Assembly: GCF_024168825.1 (NCBI RefSeq)
Contig: NZ_JALJWH010000001.1
Coordinates: forward strand, 1,054,001 to 1,118,000
Origin: Paenarthrobacter sp. A20
Lineage (GTDB): Bacteria; Actinomycetota; Actinomycetes; Actinomycetales; Micrococcaceae
DNA: 64,000 nt
Direction of reading: 5' to 3'
Part shown: piece by piece, positions 37,643 through 50,837 of the stretch
Layout: each line of letters begins with the position of its first letter
Numbering within the stretch: the first letter of the stretch is position 1
Notes under the pieces: model-generated
Database searches by the model: none
The model's input: only the letters and a program-made list of their open reading frames with translations
What the model was told of the DNA's origin: nothing
Made by a program: the position numbers and the translations under genes

Positions 37643-38184
37643 CGTCCGGCTATACCAAAGCCATCCTGGCGCTTGGCAGCAACCTGGGCGAACGCAACGA
37701 CACACTTTCCACGGCCGTGGCCGCCCTGGTGGACCCTCCCGAGGTTCGGCTCCTGGGCGTCTCGCCTGTGGTGCAAACGAAGGCAGTCGGCGGTCCGGAA
37801 GGACAGCCGGACTTCCTGAACATGGTCATGGCCATCGAAACCACGTTGTCGCCGTTGGAGCTCTTGAAGCATTGCCACGAGGTTGAACAGCAACACCACC
37901 GCACCCGTGAGGTGCGCTGGGGGCCCAGGACTCTGGACGTTGACGTTATTGTGTTTGGCGACACCGTCAGTGACGATCCCATCCTCACCATTCCGCACCC
38001 CCGGGCTGCTGAGCGGGCTTTTGTGCTTTACCCGTGGTCCCTGCTGGAACCGCACGCGCAGTTGAACGGGCAGAGCGTTGCCGATCTGGCTGCCGTCGCC
38101 GCTGATATGCCGGACATCCGGCGTTTCGACGGCTACGGCGACGTCGCCGGAGTGCCCGCGACAGGGGCAGTGGAGCAACCATGA
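37639..38184 (+). CDS. folK: 2-amino-4-hydroxy-6-hydroxymethyldihydropteridine diphosphokinase
   Basis: 181 aa. The family start is AILALGSNLGERNDTLSTAVAAL. A central segment FLNMVMAIETTLSPLELLKHCHEVEQ and the ATP/Mg-binding WGPRTLDVDVIVFGD follow, then the IPHPRAAERAFVLYPW close. It transfers pyrophosphate from ATP to the pterin, giving the substrate of FolP. It overlaps folB at its start and the DUF3180 gene at its end by 4 bp each, so this is tightly coupled translation. Confidence 0.95.
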   Translation: MTSGYTKAILALGSNLGERNDTLSTAVAALVDPPEVRLLGVSPVVQTKAVGGPEGQPDFLNMVMAIETTLSPLELLKHCHEVEQQHHRTREVRWGPRTLDVDVIVFGDTVSDDPILTIPHPRAAERAFVLYPWSLLEPHAQLNGQSVADLAAVAADMPDIRRFDGYGDVAGVPATGAVEQP

Positions 38185-38702
38185 AAGCAATGCGCCCCGT
38201 GGTTCTGGTGCTCATCGCAGTCATCGCTGCCATCATCGGTTGGTTGGCCACTGCCACCACCAACCGCTTCAGTATGCCGACGCCTGTTTTGCCGGTGTCT
38301 GCGCTGGTGACCATGGGCGTCATCGTCGGGCTCACACTCGTCATGGGCGTGCGCGTCCTGCGCTGGCGCAATGGCAAGAAGAAGAACATGCTCAACCCCA
38401 TCCTGGCGGCAAGGACCCTGATCCTGGCCCAGGCCTGCGCCTACGCAGGGACACTGCTCCTTGGCTGGCATGCCGGAATCTCGGTTGACCTCCTCCGCAT
38501 CGGCAGCTTGCGGAGCGGCGAAGGAATCCTGTGGAACGCCCTGCTGATGGGCGGCGGTGGCGTGGTGATGGTGGTCGTCGGGCTCGTGGTTGAGCGCTTC
38601 TGCCGTATCCCACCCGAAGATCTTGAAGGTGGCACCGCCGGACCGGAAACCCGCCGCGGCGAAACTAAAGGTGAAGGCGAATATGCGTACCGAGGCGATT
38701 GA
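38181..38702 (+). CDS. DUF3180 family membrane protein
   Basis: 173 aa. Four membrane helices: VVLVLIAVIAAIIGWLATAT, PVLPVSALVTMGVIVGLTLVMG, ILAARTLILAQACAYAGTLLLGWHAG and NALLMGGGGVVMVVVGLVVERFCR. The soluble C-terminal tail (EDLEGGTAGPETRRGETKGEG) is polar. DUF3180 proteins sit next to folK in nearly all actinobacteria, but their function is unknown. The start overlaps folK by 4 bp, and its last 20 bp overlap the start of the next PH-domain gene. Confidence 0.86.
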   Translation: MKAMRPVVLVLIAVIAAIIGWLATATTNRFSMPTPVLPVSALVTMGVIVGLTLVMGVRVLRWRNGKKKNMLNPILAARTLILAQACAYAGTLLLGWHAGISVDLLRIGSLRSGEGILWNALLMGGGGVVMVVVGLVVERFCRIPPEDLEGGTAGPETRRGETKGEGEYAYRGD

Positions 38703-39195
38703 TCCTCCCGGCGTTCAGTGGCTGCGGGTTTCCCCGAAATACGTCACGGTCCGCTTGGTGGAGTGGGCAATCGGCAACGTCTTGATGCTGGTGGTCCTGA
38801 GTTTGCCGCTCATTTTCGTGCTTCTGGGTTGGTGGCGTTGGCCGCCGTTGTGGCTTGCCATCACCGTTCCCGCAGTGATGTTCGTCCTTGCACTATGGCG
38901 GCTGGTGCTGATCCCGCGGCAGGTACGCGCCATCGGATACGCAGAACGCGACGACGACCTCCTCATCCGCCGCGGCATCTTCTTCCAGCGCACCATGGTG
39001 GTTCCGTACGGCCGCATGCAGTACGTGGACGTTGCCGTTGGGCCCGTAGAACGTGGCCTGGGACTTTGCACCTTGAAACTGCACACGGCGTCCGCCGGAA
39101 CCAACGCGCACCTCCCAGGACTTCCCGCCGAGGAAGGCGCACGGTTGCGCGAACAACTGTCGGCCCGTGGAGAAGCCAGGCTGGCCGGGCTGTGA
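38683..39195 (+). CDS. PH domain membrane protein (YdbS-like)
   Basis: 170 aa from ATG 38683, with GGTGAAGG upstream; the start lies inside the end of the DUF3180 gene. Two membrane helices (VLMLVVLSLPLIFVLLGWWR and WLAITVPAVMFVLALWRLVL) precede a bacterial PH (bPH2) domain: AIGYAERDDDLLIRRGIFFQRTMVVPYGRMQYVDVAVGPVERGLGLCTLKLHTA is the usual two-strand-plus-V-P-Y-x-R-I/M-Q pattern (quoted in parts). In Bacillus the YdbS/YdbT pair affects sensitivity to toxins. The stop overlaps the next PH gene (GTGA). Confidence 0.85.
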   Translation: MRTEAIDPPGVQWLRVSPKYVTVRLVEWAIGNVLMLVVLSLPLIFVLLGWWRWPPLWLAITVPAVMFVLALWRLVLIPRQVRAIGYAERDDDLLIRRGIFFQRTMVVPYGRMQYVDVAVGPVERGLGLCTLKLHTASAGTNAHLPGLPAEEGARLREQLSARGEARLAGL

Positions 39196-40793
39196 GCCCG
39201 GCGGATAGTGCTGCGGTGAGCCTGCCGGACAAACCCGAAGCATCGGTGGACAGCGAATGGAAGCGTGTCCATCCAGCGACACCGTTCGTTCGCGGCTGGG
39301 TGGCGCTTGCCGCCGTCGGATTCTTCTTTGGCCGCGACGCTTTCGAGCGGATGCTGCAGGGCCGGGATTTCCTGGACGCAAACCTCAACGGCAGGGTGCT
39401 GTGGCTTTTGGCCGGCGGTGCCGTGGTGCTGCTTCTGACCGTCGGCGGGTTCATCCTCAGCTGGTACTTCACGCGCTACCAAGTTGCTGAGGGGTATGTC
39501 CGCGTCAACACCGGATTCCTGTTCAAGCAGCAACGGCAGGCACGTTTGGACCGCGTTCAGGCCATCGACATTGTGCAGCCGCTGTTGGCCCGGATTTTCG
39601 GGCTTGCTGAACTCAAGTTTGAAGTGGCCGACGCCGGAGAGTCGGCAGTGCGGTTGGCTTACCTTCCGCTCGGCCAAGCCAAGCAGCTGCGGGCCACCAT
39701 CCTGGCGCGGGCGGCCGGGGTGGTCAGCGAGTCCGGGACGACAGAAGATATTCCAGAGGCTCCGGAGCATGTGGTGCTGTCCGTGCCCCCGGCGCGGCTC
39801 ATCGGTTCGCTGCTGCTGAGCGAGCAAACCATCGGAATTCTGATCGGTGCTGCAGTAGTTGTCGCCACCTCCGTCATCTTCGAAAACAATGCGATCTTCC
39901 TGGCCCTGATCCCCGGCATCCTGGGTATTGGCGCCGCTTATTGGAGTTCGTTCAACAAGGGCTACAACTTCACCGCTGCCATCTCCCCGGATGGCATCCG
40001 CCTTCGCTATGGCCTTCTGGATACCCAGGCCCAGACGGTGCCGCCGGGACGTATCCAGGCCCTCATGGTCACCCAGCCGCCCCTGTGGAGGATCTTCGGT
40101 TGGTACCGGATGCACGTCAATGTCGCAGGCTACGGTGTTTCTGCGAGCTCTGAGGGTGCTGCCCGCACCATGCTTCTTCCCGTTGGGTTGAAATCGGATG
40201 TCATGCGGATGATGTCATTGGTACTGCCCGATCCGGGAACTGAGGATCCGGAGCGGGTATTCACGGCGGGGCTGGACGGGTTGGCGCCGGCCGGGCCTGA
40301 ATCCGCCCCGGACGATGGCTTCATCACCACTCCCCGCCGCGCACGGCTGCTGGCGCCGCTTGGCCGGAGGCGCAACGGATTCTTCGCCACCCGCACTGCT
40401 TTGCTGATCCGATCAGGCCGGTGGTGGCACACGCTGGTCCTCGTTCCGCACCAGCGGACGCAATCCATGGCCCTCCACCAGGGTCCGTTGGCCAGGCGTT
40501 TCGGCGTGGCTGATCTGGTCCTCCACACCACGGCCGGACCGGTTTCGCCCCGGGTGTTCCAAGCGGGAGTGGAGCAGGCAGTGGAGCTCTTCGACCAGCA
40601 GGCAGCCCGTGCCCGGGAAGCAAGGAAGAGGCAAACCAGCGAGCAATGGCTGGCACAGGTAGCCCCGCAGGCTCCGGAACCCGCGGCCGGGGCCAGCCCG
40701 GAAGAAGCAACTCCGGCGGTAGGACCAACCCCGCCGGAACGGCCGGAACAACCCCAAACTTCACCACAACAGGAGGACCGCCACGATGGCTAG
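39192..40793 (+). CDS. PH domain membrane protein (YdbT-like, multiple bPH2 domains)
   Basis: 533 aa from GTG 39192, which overlaps the TGA of the previous gene. At least two to three bPH2 domains are visible: YVRVNTGFLFKQQRQARLDR with VQAIDIVQPLLARIFG, then ISPDGIRLRYGLLDTQAQTV with PPGRIQALMVTQPPLWRIFG, and a third near residues 390-450 (LLIRSGRWWHTLVLVPHQRTQSM). Membrane helices separate them (VALAAVGFFFGRD, LLAGGAVVLLLTVGGFILSWYF, IGILIGAAVVVATSVI). The Ala/Glu/Pro-rich C-terminal tail is low-complexity. It forms a pair with the smaller PH protein. The function is not established in actinobacteria. Confidence 0.84.
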   Translation: MSPADSAAVSLPDKPEASVDSEWKRVHPATPFVRGWVALAAVGFFFGRDAFERMLQGRDFLDANLNGRVLWLLAGGAVVLLLTVGGFILSWYFTRYQVAEGYVRVNTGFLFKQQRQARLDRVQAIDIVQPLLARIFGLAELKFEVADAGESAVRLAYLPLGQAKQLRATILARAAGVVSESGTTEDIPEAPEHVVLSVPPARLIGSLLLSEQTIGILIGAAVVVATSVIFENNAIFLALIPGILGIGAAYWSSFNKGYNFTAAISPDGIRLRYGLLDTQAQTVPPGRIQALMVTQPPLWRIFGWYRMHVNVAGYGVSASSEGAARTMLLPVGLKSDVMRMMSLVLPDPGTEDPERVFTAGLDGLAPAGPESAPDDGFITTPRRARLLAPLGRRRNGFFATRTALLIRSGRWWHTLVLVPHQRTQSMALHQGPLARRFGVADLVLHTTAGPVSPRVFQAGVEQAVELFDQQAARAREARKRQTSEQWLAQVAPQAPEPAAGASPEEATPAVGPTPPERPEQPQTSPQQEDRHDG

Positions 40794-41694
40794 GCCAGGA
40801 CGACTCGGAGTCGGGATCATCGGCGCCGGCAAGGTGGGTGCCGTGCTGGGTGCCGCATTGCGTGCGGCCGAGCACGCCGTCGTCGGGGTTTCTGCTGTGT
40901 CCGAGGCCAGCCGTGAGCGGGCCGGGACCCTGCTGCCCGGTGTTCCCATCCTTGAAATCCAGGACATCGTGGAGCGCTCGGAATTGGTGCTGTTGGCAGT
41001 TCCCGACGACGCCCTTGGCGAGCTCGTTGCGGGACTAGCCAAGCTGGGAGCCTGGCAGCCCGGCCAATTGGTGGCGCATACGTCAGGCCGGTTCGGCGTC
41101 GGAATCCTCAATCCGGTCCGCGCGGCTGGGGCGATCCCGCTGGCACTGCACCCGGCCATGACCTTCACCGGCATGAGCCTGGACCTGACCCGGCTCATGG
41201 ACTGCACGTTCGGGGTCACAGCCGATGCTGCGATGCTGCCGATCGCCCAAGCGTTGGTGGTGGAGATGGGCGCCGAACCGGTGGCTATTGCCGAAGCCGA
41301 CCGCACGCTTTATCACGCTTCCCTCGCGCACAGCTCGAACCACATGGTGACCTTGGTGGCGCAGGCGTCGCAGATGCTGCGGGAGATCGGCGTCGAAACC
41401 CCGGAGTCCATGCTCGGTCCGCTGCTGCGCGCAACGCTTGAAAACGCCCTCGCCTCCGGCGAATCGGCGTTGACGGGTCCCGTGGCGCGCGGGGATGTAG
41501 GCACCGTTTCTGCCCACGCCCAGGCGCTGGCGGAATACGACGGCGGTGCGGGCGGCGATGTCCTCGCGGCCTACCGGGCCATGGCGCAGGCAACTGCCCG
41601 CCGGGCGGTAAACCGCGGACTGCTGCGCCCGGAACAACTGAACGAGATTGACGAGGCTTTGGGCGCCGAGCCCAAGGCGCCGGAAGGAAACTGA
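40786..41694 (+). CDS. Rossmann-like and DUF2520 domain protein (putative PanG-type ketopantoate reductase)
   Basis: 302 aa. The N-terminal Rossmann motif [19 protein letters not shown] is followed by an acidic-free second strand and [18 protein letters not shown]. The DUF2520 half starts near 150 with [25 protein letters not shown], whose H, S, S and N residues are the family core. HPAMTFTG is also typical. It lies 5 bp upstream of panC. Because panE is not seen here and DUF2520 proteins include the PanG ketopantoate reductase of Francisella (as I recall), a pantothenate role is plausible but inferred. ATG 40786 overlaps the previous gene by 8 bp. Confidence 0.8.
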   Translation: MARPGRLGVGIIGAGKVGAVLGAALRAAEHAVVGVSAVSEASRERAGTLLPGVPILEIQDIVERSELVLLAVPDDALGELVAGLAKLGAWQPGQLVAHTSGRFGVGILNPVRAAGAIPLALHPAMTFTGMSLDLTRLMDCTFGVTADAAMLPIAQALVVEMGAEPVAIAEADRTLYHASLAHSSNHMVTLVAQASQMLREIGVETPESMLGPLLRATLENALASGESALTGPVARGDVGTVSAHAQALAEYDGGAGGDVLAAYRAMAQATARRAVNRGLLRPEQLNEIDEALGAEPKAPEGN

Positions 41695-41699
41695 ACAGC

Positions 41700-42602
41700 A
41701 TGGCCATCAAACTCGTGACCACTGCGGCGGACCTGCGCGCCGAAAGCGCCCGGCTCCTGGCCATGAAAGGCGGACACTCCCAAGGCTTGGTGCCCACCAT
41801 GGGCGCGCTGCACTCGGGCCACGCCGCACTGGCCCGGACTGCCGTGGCCGGGAACGACGTCGTTGTGGCCACCATCTTCGTGAACCCGCTGCAGTTCGGC
41901 GATGCTGTGGACCTCGACCGCTACCCACGCACGCTCGACGCGGACATGGCCTTGCTTGATGCCGAAGGCGTCGACCTGGTTTTCGCCCCGTCCGTGGAAG
42001 AGGTATATCCCGGCGGCCAGCCCTTGGTGCGGGTGACATCCGGCGCGCTTGGCGAGAAGTGGGAAGGCGCCTCGCGCCCTGGCCACTTCGATGGCGCCCT
42101 CACCGTAGTGGCCAAGCTGTTGCACTACGGACTCCCCGGAGGTGCTGCAGCGGACGGCACGACCGCAACCTACCGTGCTTACTTCGGCCAGAAAGATGCG
42201 CAGCAGTTGGCCTTGGTGAAGCGGATGGTCTCGGACCTGAACTTCCCCGTGGAGATTGTTCCAGTGACCACCGTCCGCAGTGAGGACGGCCTGGCACTCT
42301 CGAGCCGCAACCGCTTCCTTTCCGATGAGGAACGCGAAGCGGCGTTGGTGCTGTCGCGGGCTTTGCGCCTTATTGAGTCCCGCGCAAACGCGAACGAACC
42401 GCTCGACCTTGATTCCGCCGTCGCGCTTGTCGAATCCCAGCCGCTGGTGGAGCTGGACTATTTCGACGTCGTGGATCCCGCCACGCTGGAGCCGCTGGCG
42501 GAGAACTGCAAGGAGACGCCGTTCCGGGGCGAAGGGCTGGCGATCATCGCGGCCAAGGTGGGGCCGGTGCGCCTCATCGACAACGTTCCGTTGTTCTCCT
42601 AA
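41700..42602 (+). CDS. panC: Pantothenate synthetase (pantoate-beta-alanine ligase)
   Basis: 300 aa. The nucleotidyl-transferase HxGH motif is in [17 protein letters not shown] (H-S-G-H). [19 protein letters not shown] and the KMSKS-like [12 protein letters not shown] follow. [23 protein letters not shown] binds substrate. It joins pantoate and beta-alanine with ATP, the last step of vitamin B5 synthesis. It directly follows the DUF2520 gene; panB and panD are not in the window. It ends at TAA 42602. Confidence 0.95.
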   Translation: MAIKLVTTAADLRAESARLLAMKGGHSQGLVPTMGALHSGHAALARTAVAGNDVVVATIFVNPLQFGDAVDLDRYPRTLDADMALLDAEGVDLVFAPSVEEVYPGGQPLVRVTSGALGEKWEGASRPGHFDGALTVVAKLLHYGLPGGAAADGTTATYRAYFGQKDAQQLALVKRMVSDLNFPVEIVPVTTVRSEDGLALSSRNRFLSDEEREAALVLSRALRLIESRANANEPLDLDSAVALVESQPLVELDYFDVVDPATLEPLAENCKETPFRGEGLAIIAAKVGPVRLIDNVPLFS

Positions 42603-42643
42603 CGTTTGGAATTTTTCTGCTGACGGGAATTGGATGGGCGTTT

Positions 42644-42658
42644 AGACTGTTTTAGTCT
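42644..42658. promoter_or_regulatory. Short inverted repeat upstream of MFS gene
   Basis: AGACT (42644-42648) and AGTCT (42654-42658) are inverted around GTTTT, 50 bp before the exporter start. TAGACT (42643-42648) could also be the -10 element. An operator for an unlinked regulator is possible. The arms are too short for more certainty. Confidence 0.3.
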
Positions 42659-42707
42659 TCACCGGCACAGCTCGCCGGACACCAAATCCAAACCTTGGGG
42701 AACCCTC

Positions 42708-44201
42708 ATGTCTACCGACGTCACGTCCGACGCCAACGGCAAGCCCGAATCCGGCGCTTCCGGCACTGCCGCCTCCACAGAGGCGTCACCGCGGGTGCAC
42801 CAGACGCCTGTGTCCGGGAAGATGTCACGTGAATCCGTGACTGTCATTGTCACGTTGCTGGTGGCCACGTTCGTGGTGATCCTGAACGAAACCATCATGA
42901 ACGTCGCCCTGCAGCGGCTCATGACGGATCTTCAGGTGAGTGCTTCCACTGTGCAGTGGCTGGCCACTGGATTCATGTTGACCATGGCTGTCGTCATCCC
43001 TACCACCGGTTTCATCCTGCAGAGGATGAGCACGCGCGGGGCCTTCATGCTTGCGATGGGACTCTTCAGCGGCGGAACGTTGCTGGCCGCACTGGCGCCA
43101 GGGTTCCTGGTGCTGCTGCTGGCACGAATCGTCCAAGCTGGTGGTACCGCCATCATGCTGCCGCTGCTGATGACCACCATCCTTACGCTGGTGCCGATGT
43201 CCAAGCGCGGGGCCGTCATGGGCAACGTCAGCATTGCAATTTCCGTTGCACCTGCCATGGGACCCACCGTTTCCGGCATCATCCTTGACAACTTCTCGTG
43301 GCGCTTCATGTTCGTGTTCGTCCTGCCGGTAGCCTTGGCAGCCTTCGCGATTGGTGCGAAGTACCTGACCAACGTGGGGGAGCGCGAGAAGACTACCCTT
43401 GATGTCGCATCCGTGATCCTCACGGTGCCCGCCTTCGGTGGCCTGGTATACGGCCTGAGCCAGATTGGTGGCGCCGACGCCGGAGTTGTTCCAGTGATCG
43501 CCCTGGTTGTTGGTCTCGTCAGCCTGGCATTATTCGTTTTCCGGCAGCTGAAGCTCCAGAAATCCGACTCCCCGTTGCTGGACCTGCGTGCCTTCAAGTT
43601 CCGCATGTTCACGGTGTCCACGCTGCTGATGGTCGTCGCCATGATGGCCCTGTTCGGTGGCGTGATCCTGTTGCCTCTGTACCTGCAGAACACCCTGCAC
43701 CTGCAGCCGCTGGAAACCGGGTTGGCGTTGTTGCCCGGTGGTTTGGCCATGGGTTTGTTGGGTCCGGTTATCGGCAGGATCTTCGACAAGGTGGGTCCCC
43801 TGCCGCTGACCGTGTCCGGCTCGGTGCTCATGGTCCTGACCCTCTGGCAGTTCTCACGGCTTGACGAGGCCAGTGCGCTTGGATGGGTGATCGCGCTTCA
43901 CGTCACCCTGAGCCTCGGCTTGGCGCTGTTGTTCACCCCCGCCTTCACCACGGGCCTGAACCCGCTGCCGCCGCACCTCTACTCACATGGCTCGGCGATC
44001 ATCAGCACCGCGCAGCAGGTTTCAGGTGCAGCCGGCACAGCGCTGCTCGTGTCCATTTACGCGGTGGTCTCTGCCTCGTCCGGCCTGGTGGCCGGTATGC
44101 AGGCTGCGTTCCTGGCTGCGACTGTCATTGCGGTTGCCGCGGTTGTCCTCGGCGCCATGATGCGCAAGACCGACGGCGCCGGAGGCCACGGAGGTCACTG
44201 A
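42708..44201 (+). CDS. MFS multidrug exporter, DHA2 family (EmrB/QacA/Lfr type)
   Basis: 497 aa from ATG 42708. About 14 membrane helices are visible. Features include the first helix VIVTLLVATFVVILNETIMNVALQRL (D/N-x-T-I-x-N-V-A-L-P variant), motif A-like GFILQRMSTRGAFM and motif C-like VSIAISVAPAMGPTVSGII. The family exports drugs, dyes and disinfectants by proton antiport. The N-terminus of 45 residues is Ser/Thr/Ala-rich and variable. A 36-nt hairpin lies after the stop within the phased repeat at 44245. It is the last protein gene before the rrn operons. Confidence 0.9.
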   Translation: MSTDVTSDANGKPESGASGTAASTEASPRVHQTPVSGKMSRESVTVIVTLLVATFVVILNETIMNVALQRLMTDLQVSASTVQWLATGFMLTMAVVIPTTGFILQRMSTRGAFMLAMGLFSGGTLLAALAPGFLVLLLARIVQAGGTAIMLPLLMTTILTLVPMSKRGAVMGNVSIAISVAPAMGPTVSGIILDNFSWRFMFVFVLPVALAAFAIGAKYLTNVGEREKTTLDVASVILTVPAFGGLVYGLSQIGGADAGVVPVIALVVGLVSLALFVFRQLKLQKSDSPLLDLRAFKFRMFTVSTLLMVVAMMALFGGVILLPLYLQNTLHLQPLETGLALLPGGLAMGLLGPVIGRIFDKVGPLPLTVSGSVLMVLTLWQFSRLDEASALGWVIALHVTLSLGLALLFTPAFTTGLNPLPPHLYSHGSAIISTAQQVSGAAGTALLVSIYAVVSASSGLVAGMQAAFLAATVIAVAAVVLGAMMRKTDGAGGHGGH

Positions 44202-44244
44202 GCTTCTGTTGGTTGGCTTTAGTCACCCGCCTCCTCCTTCCGAC

Positions 44245-44340
44245 GCTCTCTCACCTTTTCGCCGTTTTCAAGCACCGTTCTCTCACCTATCCGCTGGATA
44301 TGAACAACGCTCTCTCACTTTGCTGGGGGAGCGTTGTTGT
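44245..44340. repeat. 32-bp-phased GCTCTCTCAC repeat, locus C (three units)
   Basis: GCTCTCTCACCTTT (44245), GTTCTCTCACCTAT (44277) and GCTCTCTCACTTTG (44309) start exactly 32 bp apart; each core of about 11-14 bp is followed by about 18-21 bp of mostly different sequence, with a partly kept cGC and (T)CAAgCAcC/GAACAAC end. The last unit is built into a hairpin (see 44303-44338). Loci at 1053 and 1331 have the same core and step. Confidence 0.6.
44303..44338 (+). terminator. Hairpin terminator after MFS gene
   Basis: AACAACGCTC (44303-44312) pairs with GAGCGTTGTT (44329-44338), 10 bp perfect. The loop contains the third core of the phased repeat. A weak GTTGTTT tail follows. It would end the exporter transcript before the rrn promoters. 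Confidence 0.6.
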
Positions 44341-44543
44341 TTAACGGCTGAGTGCCGGCTGCCTAGTTCGGTTGAGGGCCCGACGGCGGTGGTTGGCGTT
44401 TGGGGTTGGGCTTGGATTGGGGGCTGCTGGCCGGGATTCGCAGGTGTGACGGGCTTCACCTGGTCGGTTTTTGGGCTGGTTGGCGTCTTTTTGGGGTTGT
44501 TTTCCTTGTGTTTGCGGGGTTTTTGGGTGGTGTTGGGGTGGAT

Positions 44544-44572
44544 TTGGTGTGGGGGTGGGGCGCGTGTAAAGT
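44544..44572 (+). promoter_or_regulatory. rrn promoter, first operon
   Basis: TTGGTG (44544-44549) and TAAAGT (44567-44572) are 17 bp apart in a G/T-rich leader. The second operon has the same arrangement (53164-53192), with the same 17-bp spacing, although the flanking sequence differs. The start point would be near 44580, about 390 nt before 16S. Confidence 0.6.
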
Positions 44573-44774
44573 TATTCGAGTCGCCGCCGCTGTTGCGGAT
44601 TGATGGTGACAATCTCCCTTCAAATTGCCGGTTTCGGTGGTGCTTTGGTGCGCTGCTGGTTGGTGTGGGAGGCCCGGGTTCTGGTTTGCTTTGTGCGGCT
44701 GGTTCGGGTAAGTTTGAAAAGTTGCTCCGGAGCGATCCTGGACCCTGTGGGGTGTGGGTGGTGCCGGTTGTGTC

Positions 44775-44784
44775 TGTTGTTTGA
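44775..44784 (+). promoter_or_regulatory. boxA-like antitermination element, leader 1
   Basis: TGTTGTTTGAGAACTCAATAG is the conserved leader found before actinobacterial 16S genes; TGTTGTTTGA is the boxA-like core. The same core recurs before 23S (46883). Confidence 0.65.
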
Positions 44785-44966
44785 GAACTCAATAGTGTGC
44801 CAAGTTTGTTGATACCGATTGTTTTATTGATTGGTTGAAATTTATGCCAGTTCTGTCATGCACCCCCGTGTGTGGTGGGCTGGTTTTCAGCTGGTTTCGA
44901 ATTTTGTGCAGCCGCGTTCTACCGTTATTTCCGGTGGGTGTGGTTGTGTCTGTTTGATTTGTTTTA

Positions 44967-46494
<1,528 letters not shown>

Positions 46495-46743
46495 AGCTGC
46501 TAGCAACTGGTTGCTGCGCCTGCATGGGTGTGGTGGTGGTTGTCAGTGTTGCCCATTGCGCAGGCGTCTGTTCTGCGGTGGGTGCTCATGGGTGGAATAT
46601 CAACGAATCAAACTTGTTTGGCATGGCCTTTACCGGTTGTGTCCTGGTGCCAGTACGGCGACCTGTGCCTCTTTGGGGTGTGGTGTTGTTTGGAACGTGG
46701 CCGGGGCGTGCGGTTTGTGGGGGTTGTGTTTGGCGCACTGTTG

Positions 46744-46768
46744 GGTCCTGAGGCAACAGGACCTTTTT
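46744..46768 (+). terminator. Intrinsic terminator-like hairpin in the 16S-23S spacer, operon 1
   Basis: GGTCCTG (46744-46750), loop AGGCAA, CAGGACC (46757-46763), then TTTTT. It has all marks of an intrinsic terminator yet lies between 16S and 23S, so it must be read through by antitermination or act as an attenuator or processing site. No tRNA gene was found in the 549-bp spacer. Confidence 0.5.
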
Positions 46769-46882
46769 GCAGCAATGCAGGGGGGCACTTCTGGTGTTTC
46801 TTTTGTTCCTGCTTCCGGTACTGCTGGTCACTGTTTTCAGCCCTGTGTGGGTTGTGGTGGGTGGTGGTCTGGTTGATGGGGT

Positions 46883-46911
46883 TGTTGTTTGAGAACTACA
46901 TAGTGGACGCG
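46883..46911 (+). promoter_or_regulatory. boxA-like element and 23S processing stem, 5' arm, operon 1
   Basis: TGTTGTTTGA (46883-46892) runs into AACTACATAGTGGACGCG (46894-46911). The latter pairs with CGCGTCCACTATGTGGTT at 50197-50214 after 23S, an RNase III-type stem that also takes in much of the boxA. Confidence 0.65.
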
Positions 46912-47039
46912 AGCATCTAGAGCACGCACGTGGCTGATCCTTTTGGGGGTTGGTGTGTGTGTTCTTACAGCAATTTCTTATGAATGAACCTGGCCCTTGT
47001 GGTCGTGGTTCTCTCGAGTAAGTTTTTGATCTTTGTGTG

Positions 47040-50178
<3,139 letters not shown>

Positions 50179-50326
50179 ACCACACAACACACTGCACGCG
50201 TCCACTATGTGGTTCCCGAACAACAACCCGCTTGTTCCAGGAACAAAAACACAACAAAATAACAACACCACAGTTGTAACCACGCTTCCCACCCACCCCA
50301 CCACCGGGGCGCGGACGGGTAACAAA

Positions 50327-50444
50327 GTTACGGCGGTCATAGCGTGGGGGAAACGCCCGGTCCCATTCCGAACCCGGAAGCTAAGACCCACAGCGCCGAT
50401 GGTACTGCACCCGGGAGGGTGTGGGAGAGTAGGACACCGCCGGA
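50327..50444 (+). rRNA. rrf: 5S ribosomal RNA, operon 1
   Basis: GTTACGGCGGTCATAGCG begins it; the paired 3' end is ACACCGCCGGAC. GGAAACGCCCGGTCCCATTC and GAACCCGGAAGCTAAGACCC are the conserved internal loops. About 118 nt. Confidence 0.95.
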
Positions 50445-50455
50445 CAACCATTAAG

Positions 50456-50486
50456 AAGAGCCCCGACCACGACGGTCGGGGCTCTT
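50456..50486 (+). terminator. rrn terminator, operon 1
   Basis: AAGAGCCCCGACC (50456-50468) pairs with GGTCGGGGCTCTT (50474-50486) around ACGAC, 12 nt after 5S. A CACATTT tail follows. Confidence 0.85.
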
Positions 50487-50574
50487 CACATTTAACCACC
50501 CACACACCCCGTTGGCAGCGATAGTGCTTCCGTGCAGGTGTCTGTCTATCCGACGTCGGCATTTCGTCGCCAGC

Positions 50575-50604
50575 AAAGGGCCTTCACTAAGTGGAGGCCC
50601 TTTT
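50575..50604. terminator. Terminator hairpin downstream of HNH gene
   Basis: AAAGGGCCTTCACT and AGTGGAGGCCCTTT pair with one mismatch, then TTG. It lies in the 327-bp gap between rrn operon 1 and the end of the DUF222/HNH gene (minus strand, stop at 50838). No other feature was recognised in 50511-50837. Confidence 0.5.
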
Positions 50605-50837
50605 GTCGTTAACCGCGAATTCTGGTCAACCGCGAACGGCGCCTGGCGCCCTGTCCAGCGGAACCCGTGGCTGCCCAAGTATCCCTCCGCGGCATTACCA
50701 TTTCGCTCGTCGCCGGAACCTTCGTCTGGTGCGTACCAGCGGGTTGGGCCGCCTCGGGGTCCCGGGAAGGGCACGCTCACGGTTTCCGCCGGAGGTTCCG
50801 GAGGGGATGGTGCCAACAGGGCCGGTATAGCTATCTA

